A DNA stretch of 23,898 bases from Alcaligenaceae bacterium (GCA_947380655.1 CANCRX010000046.1:1-23898); one strand, 5' to 3'. Positions 7,046-15,082 are shown, counted from the stretch's first letter. The notes: generated by a model from the sequence alone, not told the origin. Program-made: numbers and translations.

Positions 7046-7927
7046 TTAAACTGCCGCGCTGGTGTATGCCAGTCGTACATAGATAGGAGCATAAGGCTCG
7101 GCCTGAGTAATCTCAAGCAACAGTTCGCGAGACAACTCAAGCATCGCTAAAAAGTGCACAACTACCACAGCGGTGGGCGCACCTTCTTCGATGCGCTCCA
7201 TAAAAAGCTGTCCGAACTCAATGAAACGCACGTCCGAGAGTCTGCGCAGAATATGTGTCATGTGATCACGCACTGACAACTGCTCACGGGTGATATGGTG
7301 ATGGGCGTTGAGCTTGGCACGCTTAAGAATATCGGCCCACGCCAGTCTCAGATCCTCGACATTGACCTCAGGTAAAGCACGCTCGACACGCAAATCTGCA
7401 AAAGCCTGAGCACGCTGAAAATCACGCCCTAACTGGGGCAATGCATCAAGCTTTTGCGAGGCTAGTTTCATTTGTTCGTATTCAAGCAAACGACGCACTA
7501 ACTCGGCCCGGGGGTCTTCGGCTTCTTCACCCGTATCGGTCTTCTTGACCGGCAACAGCATGCGCGCCTTAATCTCAATCAGCATTGCCGCCATGAGCAG
7601 ATACTCAGCGGCCAGCTCGAGATTGTGCACGCGAATCTGATCCACATAGGACAGATATTGCTTAGTCACCTCAGCCATCGGGATATCGAGGACGTTAAAG
7701 TTCTGCTTTCGAATCAGATACAACAGCAGATCCAGAGGCCCCTGAAAAGTCTCCAGAAACACCTCAAGCGCATCCGGCGGAATATACAAATCCGTGGGCA
7801 GCGAAAACAATGGCTCGCCATACAGACGTGCCAGCGCCACAGCATCTACGACATCTGGGGTCGTATCTACTGAAGGCTGCGCCAAGAGCGCTTCAAGGCT
7901 CTCGCCTGAAACCTTTACCTTAGCCAT
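7046..7927 (-). CDS. scpA: Segregation and condensation protein A (kleisin)
   Basis: Kleisin subunit that links the SMC ATPase heads and partners with ScpB in bacterial condensin, acting on the nucleoid. The protein has 293 aa, slightly longer than the Gram-positive form because of a roughly 50-residue N-terminal extension. The conserved core starts at FQGPLDLLLYLIRKQNFNV, continues with LDIPMAEVTKQYL and AAEYLLMAAMLIEIKA, and ends in the winged-helix region (FLAMLELSRELL). The ATG at 7927 lies 12 bases after the DUF3460 stop. scpB and smc are not in the window. The pairing scpA-panC is common in Burkholderiales. Confidence 0.94.
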   Translation of the reverse strand: MAKVKVSGESLEALLAQPSVDTTPDVVDAVALARLYGEPLFSLPTDLYIPPDALEVFLETFQGPLDLLLYLIRKQNFNVLDIPMAEVTKQYLSYVDQIRVHNLELAAEYLLMAAMLIEIKARMLLPVKKTDTGEEAEDPRAELVRRLLEYEQMKLASQKLDALPQLGRDFQRAQAFADLRVERALPEVNVEDLRLAWADILKRAKLNAHHHITREQLSVRDHMTHILRRLSDVRFIEFGQLFMERIEEGAPTAVVVVHFLAMLELSRELLLEITQAEPYAPIYVRLAYTSAAV

Positions 7928-7939
7928 GTACGTTGTTAC

Positions 7940-8128
7940 TTAGTCGTTCTGGTAAACATACGCATTTTGAGGCACGCGGGCCTGCTTGAACTCCTCGGCA
8001 CGCTCTGCGTCCTGAGGCTTATCCCACAGACGCGCACGCCCATCACGCTGACGTTGTTCAACATCGGGATGGGCTGTTTTATAGGCCTGAAGGAACTGAG
8101 TAATTTCTGAGGTGTAGTTCTCTGCCAT
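7940..8128 (-). CDS. DUF3460 family protein
   Basis: A 62-aa hydrophilic protein beginning MAENYTSEITQFLQAYK and ending in PQNAYVYQND, with the central RDGRARLWDKP segment. These features are typical of DUF3460, a small family found mainly in betaproteobacteria and with no established function. It has no signal peptide or membrane segment and is rich in Gln, Arg and acidic residues. It is the first gene of the run with scpA and panC, and its start diverges from the MFS gene across about 64 bases. The conserved linkage hints at a chromosome-segregation or CoA-related role, but this is speculative. Confidence 0.85.
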   Translation of the reverse strand: MAENYTSEITQFLQAYKTAHPDVEQRQRDGRARLWDKPQDAERAEEFKQARVPQNAYVYQND

Positions 8129-8157
8129 AGCTTCGCCAGCAAAAGGTTAGACTGGTG

Positions 8158-8186
8158 TCTAGTGTACTGTAGAGCAGCCCTGTCAA
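8158..8186 (-). promoter_or_regulatory. Possible promoter for the DUF3460-scpA-panC operon
   Basis: A perfect TTGACA lies on the minus strand at 8186-8181. No good -10 stands at the ideal distance: ACTAGA follows a 17-base spacer and TACACT a 14-base spacer. It overlaps the start region of the divergent MFS gene. Weak support. Confidence 0.3.
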
Positions 8187-8192
8187 CATCCC

Positions 8193-9629
8193 ATGTCATC
8201 TCCGAGCCCCTTACCTCCTGCGCAAGTATTAAATCCCGCCGTATCGCCCAAGGCCAGACGCATTCTGCCCTTCATTGTCGGCTGCGCACTTTTTATGCAA
8301 ATGCTGGACTCAACAGTCGTGACCACAGCCCTGCCCGCGATGGCGCTAGCGCTTGATTCCGACCCAGTCAGCCTGAACATTGCCATCACCTCTTATCTAT
8401 TGTCCCTGGCGGTCTTTGTCCCAATCAGTGGCTGGGCAGCCGATCGCTACGGTGCCCGCAAGATCTTTATGATTGCGATCGGGCTGTTTACCCTCAGCTC
8501 ACTGACCTGCGCACTCTCCACGAGCTTGCTACACCTGGTATTTTCTCGCGTCGCTCAAGGTATTGGCGGAGCAATGATGGTGCCTGTCGGGCGCATCATC
8601 CTGCTCAGGACGATTCCCAAACACGACTTACTGCGCGCGATGGCTTTTTTATCGATGCCAGCCCTGATCGGCCCGTTGATCGGACCTCCCCTTGGCGGAT
8701 TTTTAGTGACCTATGCCTCCTGGCACTGGATTTTTCTGATCAATCTGCCGATCGGGCTATTCGGTATCTGGATGGTACGGCGCTATGTTGTGGAACTCCC
8801 CTCGGACGGGATGCCACATCCTCTTGATTTAATTGGATTTATTCTCACTGCGGCCTGTATGGCCTGCCTGATGGGTGGTTTTGAGGCATTAGGCACCAGC
8901 GAAGCCTCCTGGACCGTCACGCTGGGATTAATCACTACTGGACTCATCACCGGCGCGCTCTACTATTTGCACGCCAAACGCTGCCCACAACCAATTCTGG
9001 ACTTAACGCTGCTCAATATCCCGACCTTCAGGGCCTCAATGCTAGCGGGTAATCTTTGCCGATTCACCATAGGTTCGACCCCATTTTTGATGGCGATACT
9101 CTTACAAGTCGGTTTTGGACTAACGGCACTATCGGCCGGAATGATTACCTTTGCTGGGGCCATTGGCTCGCTGGCCATGAAATTTGTCGCGCCTCCCATC
9201 CTGCGCCGGTGGGGTTACAGGCAGGTGCTCACGATTAATGGCGTCTTCACCGGCGCATGCACACTTTTATGCATCGTTTTCACGTCAGCGACTCCGGTGT
9301 ACCTCATTAGTTTTGTGCTGCTGCTAGGGGGATTTTTCAGGTCTTTGCAGTTCACTGCCGTCAACACGCTTACCTTTGCCGATGTGTCTCATGCGGGAAT
9401 GAGTCGTGCGAGTAGCTTTGCCGCTATGGGCCAACAGCTAGGCGTCAGTCTCGGGGTAGGAGTCGCGGCCTGTACGCTGAACGTCAGTATGAACTGGCGC
9501 CAGGCAGTAACACTCAGCACAACTGACGTTACAGCAGGTTTTATCGTGATTGGAGTCTTATGTTCTCTAGCCAGTCTTTTATTCTGGCGCATGGATCCCG
9601 ATGCGGGGGAGTCATTGCACCGCCGCTAA
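8193..9629 (+). CDS. MFS drug exporter, DHA2 (14-TM) family
   Basis: Predicted proton-coupled multidrug exporter in the inner membrane, 478 aa, of the EmrB/QacA/MdtD-like DHA2 group. Visible signatures are LDSTVVTTALPAM in the first helix (residues 39-51), motif A GWAADRYGARKIF (80-92), the motif C-like GPLIGPPLGGF (160-170) and WHWIFLINLPIGLFG, all typical of DHA2 exporters. The substrate cannot be inferred. The ATG at 8193 is the first available start after an in-frame TAG, but no Shine-Dalgarno sequence precedes it (CAACATCCC), so initiation may be weak. It stands alone, divergent from the DUF3460 operon and convergent with the Bug-receptor gene (12 bases between stops). Confidence 0.92.
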   Translation: MSSPSPLPPAQVLNPAVSPKARRILPFIVGCALFMQMLDSTVVTTALPAMALALDSDPVSLNIAITSYLLSLAVFVPISGWAADRYGARKIFMIAIGLFTLSSLTCALSTSLLHLVFSRVAQGIGGAMMVPVGRIILLRTIPKHDLLRAMAFLSMPALIGPLIGPPLGGFLVTYASWHWIFLINLPIGLFGIWMVRRYVVELPSDGMPHPLDLIGFILTAACMACLMGGFEALGTSEASWTVTLGLITTGLITGALYYLHAKRCPQPILDLTLLNIPTFRASMLAGNLCRFTIGSTPFLMAILLQVGFGLTALSAGMITFAGAIGSLAMKFVAPPILRRWGYRQVLTINGVFTGACTLLCIVFTSATPVYLISFVLLLGGFFRSLQFTAVNTLTFADVSHAGMSRASSFAAMGQQLGVSLGVGVAACTLNVSMNWRQAVTLSTTDVTAGFIVIGVLCSLASLLFWRMDPDAGESLHRR

Positions 9630-9641
9630 TCAGGCAACGCG

Positions 9642-10688
9642 TTAGTTGACCTGAGCGCCGGACAGCTTGACGATTTCCTGATATTTCTCGCGCTCCTCTA
9701 CAACCATTCTTGAGAACTCCGCCGCACTCAGTGCAGAGGCATTTGATCCCATCGCCTTCAGTCTCTCCTGCACCACAGGATCCGCGAGCGCAGTCTGATA
9801 TGCAGCATGCAAGGTATCCACAATAGCCACGGGCGTGCCGGCAGTCGTAAACACACCAAACCACGTTCCAATATCAAACGGTTTGACACCAGCCTCTTGC
9901 ATGGTGGGCACCTGAGGCAACATCTCTGAACGCGTTGCAGTCGTCACAGCCAGAGCGATCACTTTGCCATCATTGATCAGACCTGCCGACGCGGCGAGGT
10001 TATCAAACATGAAATTCGACTGACCTGCGAGCAGCGCTAATTGTGCGGGCGAAGCGCCCTGATAAGGAATGTGCACCACGCTAATCTGCGTACGGGCACG
10101 CAACAGCTCTCCGGCAAGATGGCCTGCACTGCCTGAACCGCCTGAGCCGTAATTCATCTCACCAGGATGCGCACGTGCGTAAGCCACCAGATCGCTGACA
10201 GAGGCGATGGAATGTTTGATCGCAAAGTCCTTGTTAATCACAAGCACGTTGGGAACCGAGGCAACCAAAGCAACCGGCGCAAAATCCTTGACTGAATCGT
10301 AGGGAATCGAAGCAAACAACCATGGATTGATGGCGTGCGTGGCAACCGCCCCCATCACGAGCGTGTAGCCATCCGGGGCGGCACGCGCGACGATATCTGC
10401 ACCGATATTGCCGCCTGCACCGGGTTTATTTTCCACCACTACGGTCTGACCCAGTGATGCTTTGACTTTCTCCGCAAGCAGGCGCGCCATCGTATCGAGA
10501 GGACCGCCTGGTGGGTAAGGGACAACAAAACGCAAAGCTTTAGTCGGCCACACTGCCGTTGTCGCAGAGGCGGCTGCCGGGCTGCTGGATTGCATGGCAG
10601 TCTGGCTTTTTACCTGACCGGCCATCAAACCGGCCAATAACCCAGCACCCAGGGTAAATAATGCCGTGCGTCTAGTCGTTAATTTCAT
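9642..10688 (-). CDS. Bug-family periplasmic solute receptor (TTT substrate-binding type), orphan
   Basis: Periplasmic binding protein of the Bug/TctC family, 348 aa. An N-terminal export signal with a twin-arginine-like TTRRTALFTLGAGLLAGL precedes an Ala/Ser-rich stretch and then the mature fold. Bug hallmarks are present: LRFVVPYPPGGPLDTMARLL, VENKPGAGGNIGADIVARA with PDGYTL, MNYGSGGSGSAGHLAGELL and HIPYQGASPAQLALLAGQ. Such receptors bind small carboxylates, amides or amino acids, usually for TctAB transporters; no tctA or tctB gene is present, which is common in Burkholderiales. It begins 54 bases after aapP on the same strand with no visible terminator between, so it may be a distal member of the aap transcript (inference). 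Confidence 0.94.
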   Translation of the reverse strand: MKLTTRRTALFTLGAGLLAGLMAGQVKSQTAMQSSSPAAASATTAVWPTKALRFVVPYPPGGPLDTMARLLAEKVKASLGQTVVVENKPGAGGNIGADIVARAAPDGYTLVMGAVATHAINPWLFASIPYDSVKDFAPVALVASVPNVLVINKDFAIKHSIASVSDLVAYARAHPGEMNYGSGGSGSAGHLAGELLRARTQISVVHIPYQGASPAQLALLAGQSNFMFDNLAASAGLINDGKVIALAVTTATRSEMLPQVPTMQEAGVKPFDIGTWFGVFTTAGTPVAIVDTLHAAYQTALADPVVQERLKAMGSNASALSAAEFSRMVVEEREKYQEIVKLSGAQVN

Positions 10689-10742
10689 TCAAACTTTACC
10701 CAAGTCCATACTGAAGCATGTCACAAAACACGACCCGAACCG

Positions 10743-11483
10743 TTAATGCAAAATCTGGCTCAGGAACAATTTGGTGCGCTCATTCTGAGGCGCATCAAAG
10801 AACGCATCTGGCGTGTTTTCTTCGATGATTTCGCCTCGGTCCATAAAAATGACCCGATCTGCGACCTTGCGGGCAAAACCCATTTCATGGGTCACGCACA
10901 ACATGGTCATCCCGGATTCTTTGGCCAAGCCCACCATCACGTCCAACACCTCTTTGACCATCTCAGGATCAAGCGCGGAAGTCGGCTCATCAAACAACAT
11001 GATCTTGGGATCCATGCAAAGCGATCGTGCAATCGCAACGCGCTGTTGCTGACCGCCCGATAACTGACCGGGAAATTTACTCGCCTGATCTGGAATACGC
11101 ACACGCTCGAGATATTTCATCGCACGCGCTTCAGCCTCTGCACGCGGGACTTTCAAGACCCAGATGGGCCCAAGCGTGAGGTTCTCAAGAACGGTCAGGT
11201 GTGGAAAGAGGTTGAAATGCTGAAACACCATGCCAACGTCACGGCGGATCGTTTCAACATGACGCACATCGTTGGTGAGCTCCGTGCCTTCGACAACGAG
11301 CTTGCCCGACTGGTGCTCTTCGAGTCGATTGATGCAGCGTATCAAGGTGGACTTACCTGAACCTGAAGGCCCGCAAATCACGATGCGTTCACCACGGGCG
11401 ACATCCAGATTGATATTGCGCAACACGTGGAATTTTCCGTACCACTTGTTGACGTCTTTCATTTGAATGATGGCATCAGCCAT
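10743..11483 (-). CDS. aapP: General L-amino-acid ABC transporter ATP-binding protein (AapP/BztD)
   Basis: Cytoplasmic ATPase of a polar amino-acid uptake system, 246 aa. Walker A GPSGSGKST is at residues 38-46, the Q-loop around QHFNLFPHLTVLENL, the signature LSGGQQQR at 141-148, Walker B IMLFDE at 161-166 and the switch His199 in CVTHEMGFA. The QHFNLFPHLTVLEN and DEPTSALDPEMV wording is typical of the PAAT subfamily (GlnQ/AapP). A good ribosome site (GGAG) precedes the ATG at 11483, 15 bases after the aapM stop. Identification as AapP and not GlnQ rests on the neighbouring long permeases and the AapJ-type receptor. Confidence 0.96.
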   Translation of the reverse strand: MADAIIQMKDVNKWYGKFHVLRNINLDVARGERIVICGPSGSGKSTLIRCINRLEEHQSGKLVVEGTELTNDVRHVETIRRDVGMVFQHFNLFPHLTVLENLTLGPIWVLKVPRAEAEARAMKYLERVRIPDQASKFPGQLSGGQQQRVAIARSLCMDPKIMLFDEPTSALDPEMVKEVLDVMVGLAKESGMTMLCVTHEMGFARKVADRVIFMDRGEIIEENTPDAFFDAPQNERTKLFLSQILH

Positions 11484-11498
11484 ACATATTCTCCAGAT

Positions 11499-12605
11499 CT
11501 AGCGTTTGTAGCCCGTTGACAAGCGCTTTTCAAGCGACTGACTGTACTTGGACATCGAGAAACAAAAAACAAAATAAATGAGTGCGATAAAGATATACAG
11601 CTCTGAGCTGAAGCCACGCCAGGCTTGATCTGTCAAAGCCGCCTTAGCAGCCTGAGTCAGATCAAAAATACCAATCACAACAACCAGCGAGGTGTCTTTA
11701 AACATCGCGATAAAAATGCCTACTAGCGGTGGTATCACGATCTTGAGTGCCTGAGGCAAAATGATCAGCCGCATCTGCTGCCAGTAATTCAACCCGATTG
11801 ATTCACCACCCTCGAATTGGCCTTTGGGAATCGCCTGCAAACCACCTCGCACAGTTTCTGCGATATAGGCTGCCGCAAACATGATGATCGCAATCTGCGC
11901 GCGCAATAGCTTGTCGATTGAAAAGCCTTCCGGTAAAAATAAAGGCAACATCACCGCGGACATAAACAACAAACTGATCAGTGGTACGCCGCGAATCAGC
12001 TCGATATAAACCACGCAGATCGATTTGATCGCAGGCATCTTTGAGCGGCGGCCCAGCGCAAGCAACACGCCAATAGGAAAAGCAAAGGCGATGCCAAAAG
12101 TCGACAAAATCAGCGTCAGCGGCAAACCACCCCAGAGACTGTTTTCGACAAATTTCATACCAAAAATTCCGCCCCACATCAGGATTGCTACAGCGACCAG
12201 CGCCACAATCCAGATCAGAATAAGGGAGGGATTCCAGAAACGTCTGAAACCGCTCAGAACAATGACACCCAGCAACAGACACGTCGCGACCAGAGGACGC
12301 CATTGTTCATCGTATGGATATAAACCAAACAGGATCAAGCGGTGTTTTTCATAGATGAAAGCCCAGCACGCACCACCCGTCCCCCGACAGGCCTGAGCTG
12401 AGGTGGCGCTGATATTGGCTTTGATGAAAGCCCACTCAATAACTGCCGGGACGGTCGCGAGTAACAGCCACACGGACAATATCGTCAGCAGAGAATTTAG
12501 CGGCGTAGAAAAAAGTTGGGTCCTGATCCAGTGCCATGCGGATCGCTGGGTAGGAGGCGCCTCATCACTGAGTGGCGCACTCGAAGTATTGGCTGCTGTA
12601 CTCAT
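11499..12605 (-). CDS. aapM: General L-amino-acid ABC transporter permease (AapM/BztC)
   Basis: Inner-membrane permease, 368 aa, much longer than simple PAAT permeases (about 220 aa) as expected for AapM. It has an N-terminal hydrophobic anchor, a periplasmic region containing paired Cys (AQACRGTGGACWAFIYEKHR), and a C-terminal permease core with the EAA-type loop GGLQAIPKGQFEGGESIGLN and LPQALKIVIPPLVGIFIAMF. It forms a heterodimer with AapQ. The ATG at 12605 is preferred: GGAG lies 7 bases upstream, and it leaves one base after the aapQ stop. A longer reading from 12626 would start at a TTG inside aapQ. Confidence 0.95.
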   Translation of the reverse strand: MSTAANTSSAPLSDEAPPTQRSAWHWIRTQLFSTPLNSLLTILSVWLLLATVPAVIEWAFIKANISATSAQACRGTGGACWAFIYEKHRLILFGLYPYDEQWRPLVATCLLLGVIVLSGFRRFWNPSLILIWIVALVAVAILMWGGIFGMKFVENSLWGGLPLTLILSTFGIAFAFPIGVLLALGRRSKMPAIKSICVVYIELIRGVPLISLLFMSAVMLPLFLPEGFSIDKLLRAQIAIIMFAAAYIAETVRGGLQAIPKGQFEGGESIGLNYWQQMRLIILPQALKIVIPPLVGIFIAMFKDTSLVVVIGIFDLTQAAKAALTDQAWRGFSSELYIFIALIYFVFCFSMSKYSQSLEKRLSTGYKR

Positions 12606-12606
12606 C

Positions 12607-13788
12607 TCAACGCTCCACCAGCGCAATACGCGTGTTGTACCAATTCATAAACAGAGATATTGAAATACTGACCGTCAGATATGCACCCATGATGATCATG
12701 ATGCCTTCAATCGCTTGTCCGGTCTGGTTCAAGGTTGTATTGACAACCGACACAATATCGGGATATCCAATCGCCACGGCGAGCGAGCTGTTTTTCGTAA
12801 TGTTGAGATATTGACTGGTCATCGGTGGGATGATCACGCGTAATGCCTGCGGCAAGACGATCAGTCGCAAAATCAGACCATTTTTTAAACCTATCGCGCC
12901 CGCGGCTTCCCATTGACCATGATTAACCGACTGAATGCCGGAACGCACTACCTCGGCGATAAACGCTGAGGTGTAAACGACCAGACCGATAATGAGTGCA
13001 GCAAATTCCGGGCTCAGGGTAATGCCACCCGCAAAGTTAAACCCCTTGAGCTCAGGCATATCAACTGAGAGCGTTGTACCACTGAGCAGCCACACGACGA
13101 TGGGCACAACCAACAGCAAGCCCGCTGAGAAACTCCATATCGGGAAGATCTGACCGGTTTTTTCCTGACGTTTGCGCGCCCAACGTGACAAGCCAACGAT
13201 CACCACGATCGCAAGCAGTGCTCCCCAGAGCAACCAACTCAGTCCATCTCCTTGTAACCAGGGCATTTTGATGCCTCGATTAGAGATAAAAACTCCCGGC
13301 AGTGGTTTGAGTGCCTGACGCGGACCTGGCATGGTCTCGGAAATAATGGCATACCAAAAGAACAACTGCAGCAACAAAGGGATGTTGCGCATGACTTCAA
13401 CATAAATGCTGGCCAGCTTGTGAATCAGCCAATTTTTAGAGAGGCGGGCAATACCAATCAGTGTGCCCAATAAGGTCGCAAAAATAATACCAACCACTGC
13501 GACCCGCAAGGTATTGAGCAACCCGACAGTCAGTGCGCGCCGGTAATCGTTAGCCGGACCGTATTCGATCATCGACTCACCGATCGCAAATCCTGCCTCG
13601 CGACTAAGAAAACCAAACCCTGAAGCGATGTTTCGTACGGACAAGTTGTGCAGGGTATTGTGCACAAGAAACCACACCACCCCACCGACCGCGCACAGTG
13701 CAATCACCTGATATACGATCGAGCGCACTCCAGGATCATTCCAGGAGAGTCGCCTGCCAAGCGGCGCGCTTGATTTGGGCTGGGTCAT
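12607..13788 (-). CDS. aapQ: General L-amino-acid ABC transporter permease (AapQ/BztB)
   Basis: Second inner-membrane permease of the amino-acid importer, 393 aa. It has an N-terminal transmembrane region, a segment containing YVEVMRNIPLLLQLFFWY (typical of AapQ), a long middle insertion with extra helices, and the EAA loop in VVRSGIQSVNHGQWEAAGAI followed by LPQALRVIIPPMTSQYLNIT. It ends one base before the aapM ATG. The start at 13788 has only a weak ribosome site and sits directly after a terminator-like hairpin, so aapQMP is probably expressed at a lower level than the receptor gene aapJ. Confidence 0.95.
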   Translation of the reverse strand: MTQPKSSAPLGRRLSWNDPGVRSIVYQVIALCAVGGVVWFLVHNTLHNLSVRNIASGFGFLSREAGFAIGESMIEYGPANDYRRALTVGLLNTLRVAVVGIIFATLLGTLIGIARLSKNWLIHKLASIYVEVMRNIPLLLQLFFWYAIISETMPGPRQALKPLPGVFISNRGIKMPWLQGDGLSWLLWGALLAIVVIVGLSRWARKRQEKTGQIFPIWSFSAGLLLVVPIVVWLLSGTTLSVDMPELKGFNFAGGITLSPEFAALIIGLVVYTSAFIAEVVRSGIQSVNHGQWEAAGAIGLKNGLILRLIVLPQALRVIIPPMTSQYLNITKNSSLAVAIGYPDIVSVVNTTLNQTGQAIEGIMIIMGAYLTVSISISLFMNWYNTRIALVER

Positions 13789-13802
13789 AAAATTTTCTGC
13801 AG

Positions 13803-13842
13803 AAAAAAAGTTGCAGGGCGACCCAAAATGAAGGTCGCCCTG
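13803..13842 (-). terminator. Terminator-like hairpin between aapJ and aapQ (attenuator)
   Basis: CAGGGCGACC at 13814-13823 and GGTCGCCCTG at 13833-13842 form a perfect 10-bp stem with a 9-base loop. Read on the minus strand, the stem is followed after CAA/C bases by seven T residues (A-run 13803-13809). This is a classical intrinsic terminator placed after the aapJ stop and before aapQ. It would let receptor mRNA exceed permease mRNA through partial read-through. Confidence 0.85.
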
Positions 13843-13874
13843 TGTCTAGACAGCAATCAATGTAAACAAAACAA

Positions 13875-14891
13875 TTAGCGGATTGGCCAACCGTACATAA
13901 TGCCGCCTTTTGTCCACTGCTGGTTCAAACCGCGTGGCAGTTTGAGTGGGCTGTCCGCACCGACGTTACGCTCAAAGCTCTCGCCGTAGTTACCGACCTG
14001 CTTCACAATTGTGTAGGCCCATTTTTCATCTACGCCCAGATTCTTACCCATACCTGGTGTGACACCCAGAATACGTTGAACGTTAGGGTTGGTGCTTTTG
14101 AGCATTTCATCGACGTTTTTGGTCGTGATGCCATACTCTTCGGCCTCGAGCATTGCAAACAGGGACCAGCGAATCACGTTGAACCATTGCTCATCGCCCT
14201 GACGAACCATGGGGCCCAGTGGCTCTTTGGAGAAGTCATCAGGAAGAATCACGTAGTTGTCTGGCTTTTCCATGGTTGAACGCGAACCAGCCAGACCTGA
14301 TTTGTCTGTGGTGTAGGCGTCGCAACGACCGGAAACAAAGGCACCAACGACCTCGTCAAGCTTTTCAATCACAACAGGTTTGAATTCAATCTTATTCGCA
14401 CGGAAAAAATCGGCCAGGTTCAGCTCTGTGGTCGTACCAGGCTGGACGCAGACGGTCGCGCCATTGAGTTCTTTAGCTGACTTGATATTCAAGTCTTTAC
14501 GTACGATCACGCCCTGACTGTCATAGAAGTTCACGCCCGCACCGAGCATGCCCTGGGTGGTGTCGCGAGTCAATGTTTGGGTAGTGTTACGTGTCAGGAC
14601 GTCGATTTCACCAGACTGCAGTGCGGTAAAGCGCTGCTGCGAGGTCAAGGGCGTTACTTTGAATTTGGATGCATCACCGAACATCGTTGCAGCCACTGCG
14701 CGGCACATGTCGATATCGAGACCTTTCCATTCACCTTTGCTATCGGCAGCCGAAAAACCAGCCACGCCGGTCGATACGCCGCACTGAACAAAACCTTTCT
14801 TCTTTACATTTTCAAACGTCGCGCCTGCCTGGGCAACAGAGCTTGCTGCAACGAGAGCAGCGCCAACAGCGGCAAGTTTAAGAAATTTCAT
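13875..14891 (-). CDS. aapJ: General L-amino-acid ABC transporter periplasmic receptor (AapJ/BztA)
   Basis: Periplasmic substrate-binding protein, 338 aa, which captures a broad range of L-amino acids for the AapQMP membrane complex. A Sec signal peptide covers residues 1 to about 22, ending VAQA-GATF. The mature part carries the family segments RGFVQCGVSTG-like (KKGFVQCGVSTGVAGFSAAD), GLDIDMCRAVAATMFGD, ALQSGEIDVLTRNTTQTLTR, CVQPGTTTELNLADFF and GEWWFN-type GDEQWFNVIRWSLFAML. The C-terminus RGLNQQWTKGGIMYGWPIR is typical of AapJ. A GGAG ribosome site lies about 8 bases before the ATG. It is the first gene of the operon and is followed by the hairpin at 13803-13842. Confidence 0.97.
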   Translation of the reverse strand: MKFLKLAAVGAALVAASSVAQAGATFENVKKKGFVQCGVSTGVAGFSAADSKGEWKGLDIDMCRAVAATMFGDASKFKVTPLTSQQRFTALQSGEIDVLTRNTTQTLTRDTTQGMLGAGVNFYDSQGVIVRKDLNIKSAKELNGATVCVQPGTTTELNLADFFRANKIEFKPVVIEKLDEVVGAFVSGRCDAYTTDKSGLAGSRSTMEKPDNYVILPDDFSKEPLGPMVRQGDEQWFNVIRWSLFAMLEAEEYGITTKNVDEMLKSTNPNVQRILGVTPGMGKNLGVDEKWAYTIVKQVGNYGESFERNVGADSPLKLPRGLNQQWTKGGIMYGWPIR

Positions 14892-14920
14892 GGATTAATC
14901 TCCGAAGTACAACGATATGT

Positions 14921-14939
14921 GTCTGCCAATTATGCAGAC
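14921..14939. repeat. Inverted repeat in the aapJ leader
   Basis: GTCTGC at 14921-14926 and GCAGAC at 14934-14939 form a perfect 6-bp arm pair around a 7-base centre. It lies 30-48 bases before the aapJ start, in the predicted untranslated leader. It could be an mRNA hairpin or a regulator site. No T-run follows. Confidence 0.4.
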
Positions 14940-14951
14940 CAAGTGGGACTG

Positions 14952-14982
14952 ACATACAAGTAACTGATCGTAACTGGTATGT
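14952..14982. repeat. Nested repeats at the predicted aapJ transcription start (possible operator)
   Basis: Arms ACATAC (14952-14957) and GTATGT (14977-14982) are inverted. Between them GTAACTG occurs twice in direct repeat (14960-14966 and 14970-14976), 10 bases apart, that is one helical turn. The block starts just downstream of the predicted -10 of aapJ, a position suited to a repressor or nitrogen/amino-acid-responsive regulator. The regulator is not identified. Confidence 0.45.
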
Positions 14983-14990
14983 GCTCTCCA

Positions 14991-15019
14991 AATGTATGAG
15001 GGAAATCCCTCGGCGTCAA
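14991..15019 (-). promoter_or_regulatory. Predicted sigma70 promoter of aapJQMP with a palindrome in the spacer
   Basis: On the minus strand, TTGACG (15019-15014) and TACATT (14996-14991) are separated by exactly 17 bases. A 14-base palindrome, GAGGGA-AA-TCCCTC at 14998-15011, fills almost the whole spacer. This would put the transcript start near 14984, giving a leader of about 90 bases. A spacer palindrome suggests direct control by a DNA-binding protein. Confidence 0.55.
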
Positions 15020-15082
15020 TGAGCTTTTTTGCGTATAGAACGACGTACAGAGTTATGATTAGTGCTTACTCAAAGCAAAAAC

